NCBI GenBank assembly: GCA_948739805.1
Contig: CAPYID010000001.1
Location: forward strand, 67,226-131,225
DNA from: an uncultured Clostridia bacterium
GTDB taxonomy: Bacteria; Bacillota; Clostridia; TANB77; CAG-508
DNA: 64,000 bases
Direction of reading: 5' to 3'
Shown: positions 62,832 through 64,000 of the stretch, in pieces
Layout of the letters: each line of letters begins with the position of its first letter
Numbering within the stretch: the stretch's first letter is position 1
Translations under genes and position numbers: made by a program
Notes under the pieces: generated by a model
Database searches by the model: none
What the model was told of the DNA's origin: nothing
What the model saw: the letters and a program-made list of their open reading frames with translations, nothing else

Positions 62832-64000
62832 TTAAGCATATATACGTTGTGTATGTGCTTTTTCTAATTGTTTTTTAAAAGAGGCTAATTTCCATGGGTG
62901 TGTCATTGGTGGAATATACTTTTTCTTTTCCTTTTTAGGCTCTGGAATTGCGTCAAATTCTTCTGAATATTTTTTATGAGATTGTAGCTTCCTTAATTCA
63001 TATACTTTTTCGTCAATGGTTACTAATAGTTCTCCGTTAAAGGCTTTGATTACAAGGCATTCTGTCTTTGGTTTGAAGCATTTTAATTGGTTATTTTCAT
63101 ATGGTTGATAATATTCATTTTTGAACTTTATACTATTACCATTATCAATCTTTCTTGGAGATAAAACAGCAAGTGTATAATTGATTTTCTCAGAGGTAGG
63201 AGATGTTTCATATACTGATTCGAATCTTTTGTAGTCTAAAGCGAATTTAGCATTAAATTTAGGTACAAATACATTAATTAAATATTCATTTGCTCCTTCA
63301 ATAGTTGTAATATTATTTAATCTCAGTTCATTTATTAATCTGTCTTGAAAAGTTCCATTATCTCGTTCAACAAGACCTTTAGCTTGAGAAACACTTGTTG
63401 TGTCAATATCAACACCTAATTGCTTACAGGCATATCCAAATTGCGTTAGAACATCTTTATCAGACGTGCGTTTATCTTCGGTTAACCTATTGTAATTGAA
63501 TACAGTTCTATTATCAGTTTTAAATAGACTTGGAATACCATAATTTACTAATATTTGATAAAACACATGATAATATCCATTCAATGTTTCTTGCCAATCA
63601 AAATATGCACCAACAATATGATTTGTAGCCTTATCAGTAGCTAAATGAAGACAAGATTTTACATCTCCAAACCATAAATGAGAAGAACCATCCATTTCTG
63701 TTACTTCACCGAAATATTTAGGCTTTTCTCCTCTAGGGTGAGAATCCTCTAAAGCAACTTCATGATTTACGATAATTTCAATCTCTTCTTCTGTTTTGTT
63801 TTTTAGTTTCTTTTCTTTTTGTAACTTTTCTTTAGCTAATCTTCTCTTTGTAGCTTTTCTAGCCTTAGGAGAACGAATACCATTTTTCATTAAAGTTGTG
63901 TAAACAAAAGTATATGAAACATTGATATTTTCTTCCTCAAGTAAATAATCATAAAAATGATTAAAATTAAACCCTTGATATTTATTACGATAAAGTAGTA
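62832..64000 (-). CDS. ISNCY-family (DDE) transposase, 5' end outside window
   Basis: The frame is open to the window edge; upstream of an internal Met (63890) it reads KYQGFNFNHFYDYLLEEENINVSYTFVYTTLMKNGIRSPK, the typical helix-turn-helix and hinge, so the true start is beyond 64000. The integrase core has D in TEMDGSSHLWFG, D in FKTDNRTVF and E in GLVERDNGTFQDRL. The C-terminal part (PRKIDNGNSIKFKNEYYQP) matches the family. It belongs to a complete or nearly complete copy. Confidence 0.92.
   Translation of the reverse strand, partial: LLYRNKYQGFNFNHFYDYLLEEENINVSYTFVYTTLMKNGIRSPKARKATKRRLAKEKLQKEKKLKNKTEEEIEIIVNHEVALEDSHPRGEKPKYFGEVTEMDGSSHLWFGDVKSCLHLATDKATNHIVGAYFDWQETLNGYYHVFYQILVNYGIPSLFKTDNRTVFNYNRLTEDKRTSDKDVLTQFGYACKQLGVDIDTTSVSQAKGLVERDNGTFQDRLINELRLNNITTIEGANEYLINVFVPKFNAKFALDYKRFESVYETSPTSEKINYTLAVLSPRKIDNGNSIKFKNEYYQPYENNQLKCFKPKTECLVIKAFNGELLVTIDEKVYELRKLQSHKKYSEEFDAIPEPKKEKKKYIPPMTHPWKLASFKKQLEKAHTQRIYA

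Noticed and set aside
1..64000. CRISPR arrays, tRNA genes and restriction or CRISPR-type defence operons
   Set aside because: No regularly spaced repeats and no tRNA cloverleaf (including an NCCG-anticodon tRNA) were recognised by eye in the intergenic spaces; a program could still find one.

Overview
The window is a very AT-rich chromosomal segment of a low-GC Bacillota bacterium, most likely an uncultured Clostridia-type gut lineage. Supporting signs are strong AGGAGG-type ribosome binding sites, AGA/CGA/CGT as the arginine codons, Bacillota gene families (YqeK, AI-2E/YtvI-like protein, BcrA-type ABC module, sortase B) and an A-type RNase P RNA. Species cannot be named from the sequence.

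Layout. 1-2700: the 3' end of a short-chain dehydrogenase, a metallophosphoesterase, a GNAT and two small unknown genes. About 2870-38950: a Tn1549/CD1108-like integrative conjugative element (ICE). Its transfer operon (2935-19994) encodes a DUF3848-like protein, a TOPRIM primase, MobC, a MOBP relaxase, a PcfB-like protein, an ArdC-like protein, VirD4, a Maff2-type pilin-like protein, VirB6, PrgI, VirB4, sortase B and a CHAP/NlpC-type cell-wall hydrolase. A group II intron sits inside virD4 and an IS3-family element inside a small transfer gene. A metabolic cargo block follows (20108-34513: Nudix, dNT-type phosphatase, EamA permease, deoxyribosyltransferase-like protein, GNAT, hydrolase, methyltransferase, aminotransferase, ProXp-like deacylase). 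The aminotransferase is split by a nested Tn4451-like mobilizable element (about 25597-33526: TnpV, MOBV relaxase, ADP-ribosyltransferase, Fic, large serine recombinase). The right end of the ICE has a sigma factor, an HTH protein, a structured RNA candidate, a MazF toxin, small unknown genes and a serine recombinase.

39-64 kb looks like ordinary chromosome with some decayed islands: GNAT, Schlafen/AlbA-type regulator, broken RhuM, MscL, a membrane glycosyltransferase-like protein, an FAD amine-oxidase-like protein, a tyrosine phosphatase, a foreign dapB fragment, polA, lytic transglycosylase, yqeK, AI-2E, a HipA-like kinase, priA, def, an aspartokinase-like protein, a Phd/YoeB toxin-antitoxin pair, rnpB, a two-component/ABC module and a transposase running off the end.

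Main discovery. Five ICE reading-frame breaks (virD4 three times at 8783, 12130 and 12173; virB6 at 13447; serine recombinase at 37443) are all the same event. A zero-frame CGG codon follows a codon ending in A. Skipping its C (a +1 shift) makes the next triplet GGA or GGC, a glycine that is conserved in the protein family, and restores the full-length protein. I scanned every CGG in the window. In-frame CGG occurs nowhere else except once in each of two visibly foreign genes (an ADP-ribosyltransferase and a dapB fragment). This suggests that CGG is unassigned in this organism and that CGGN is read as glycine, by +1 frameshifting or by a four-base-reading tRNA-Gly. A systematic sequencing artefact is the main alternative and must be excluded.
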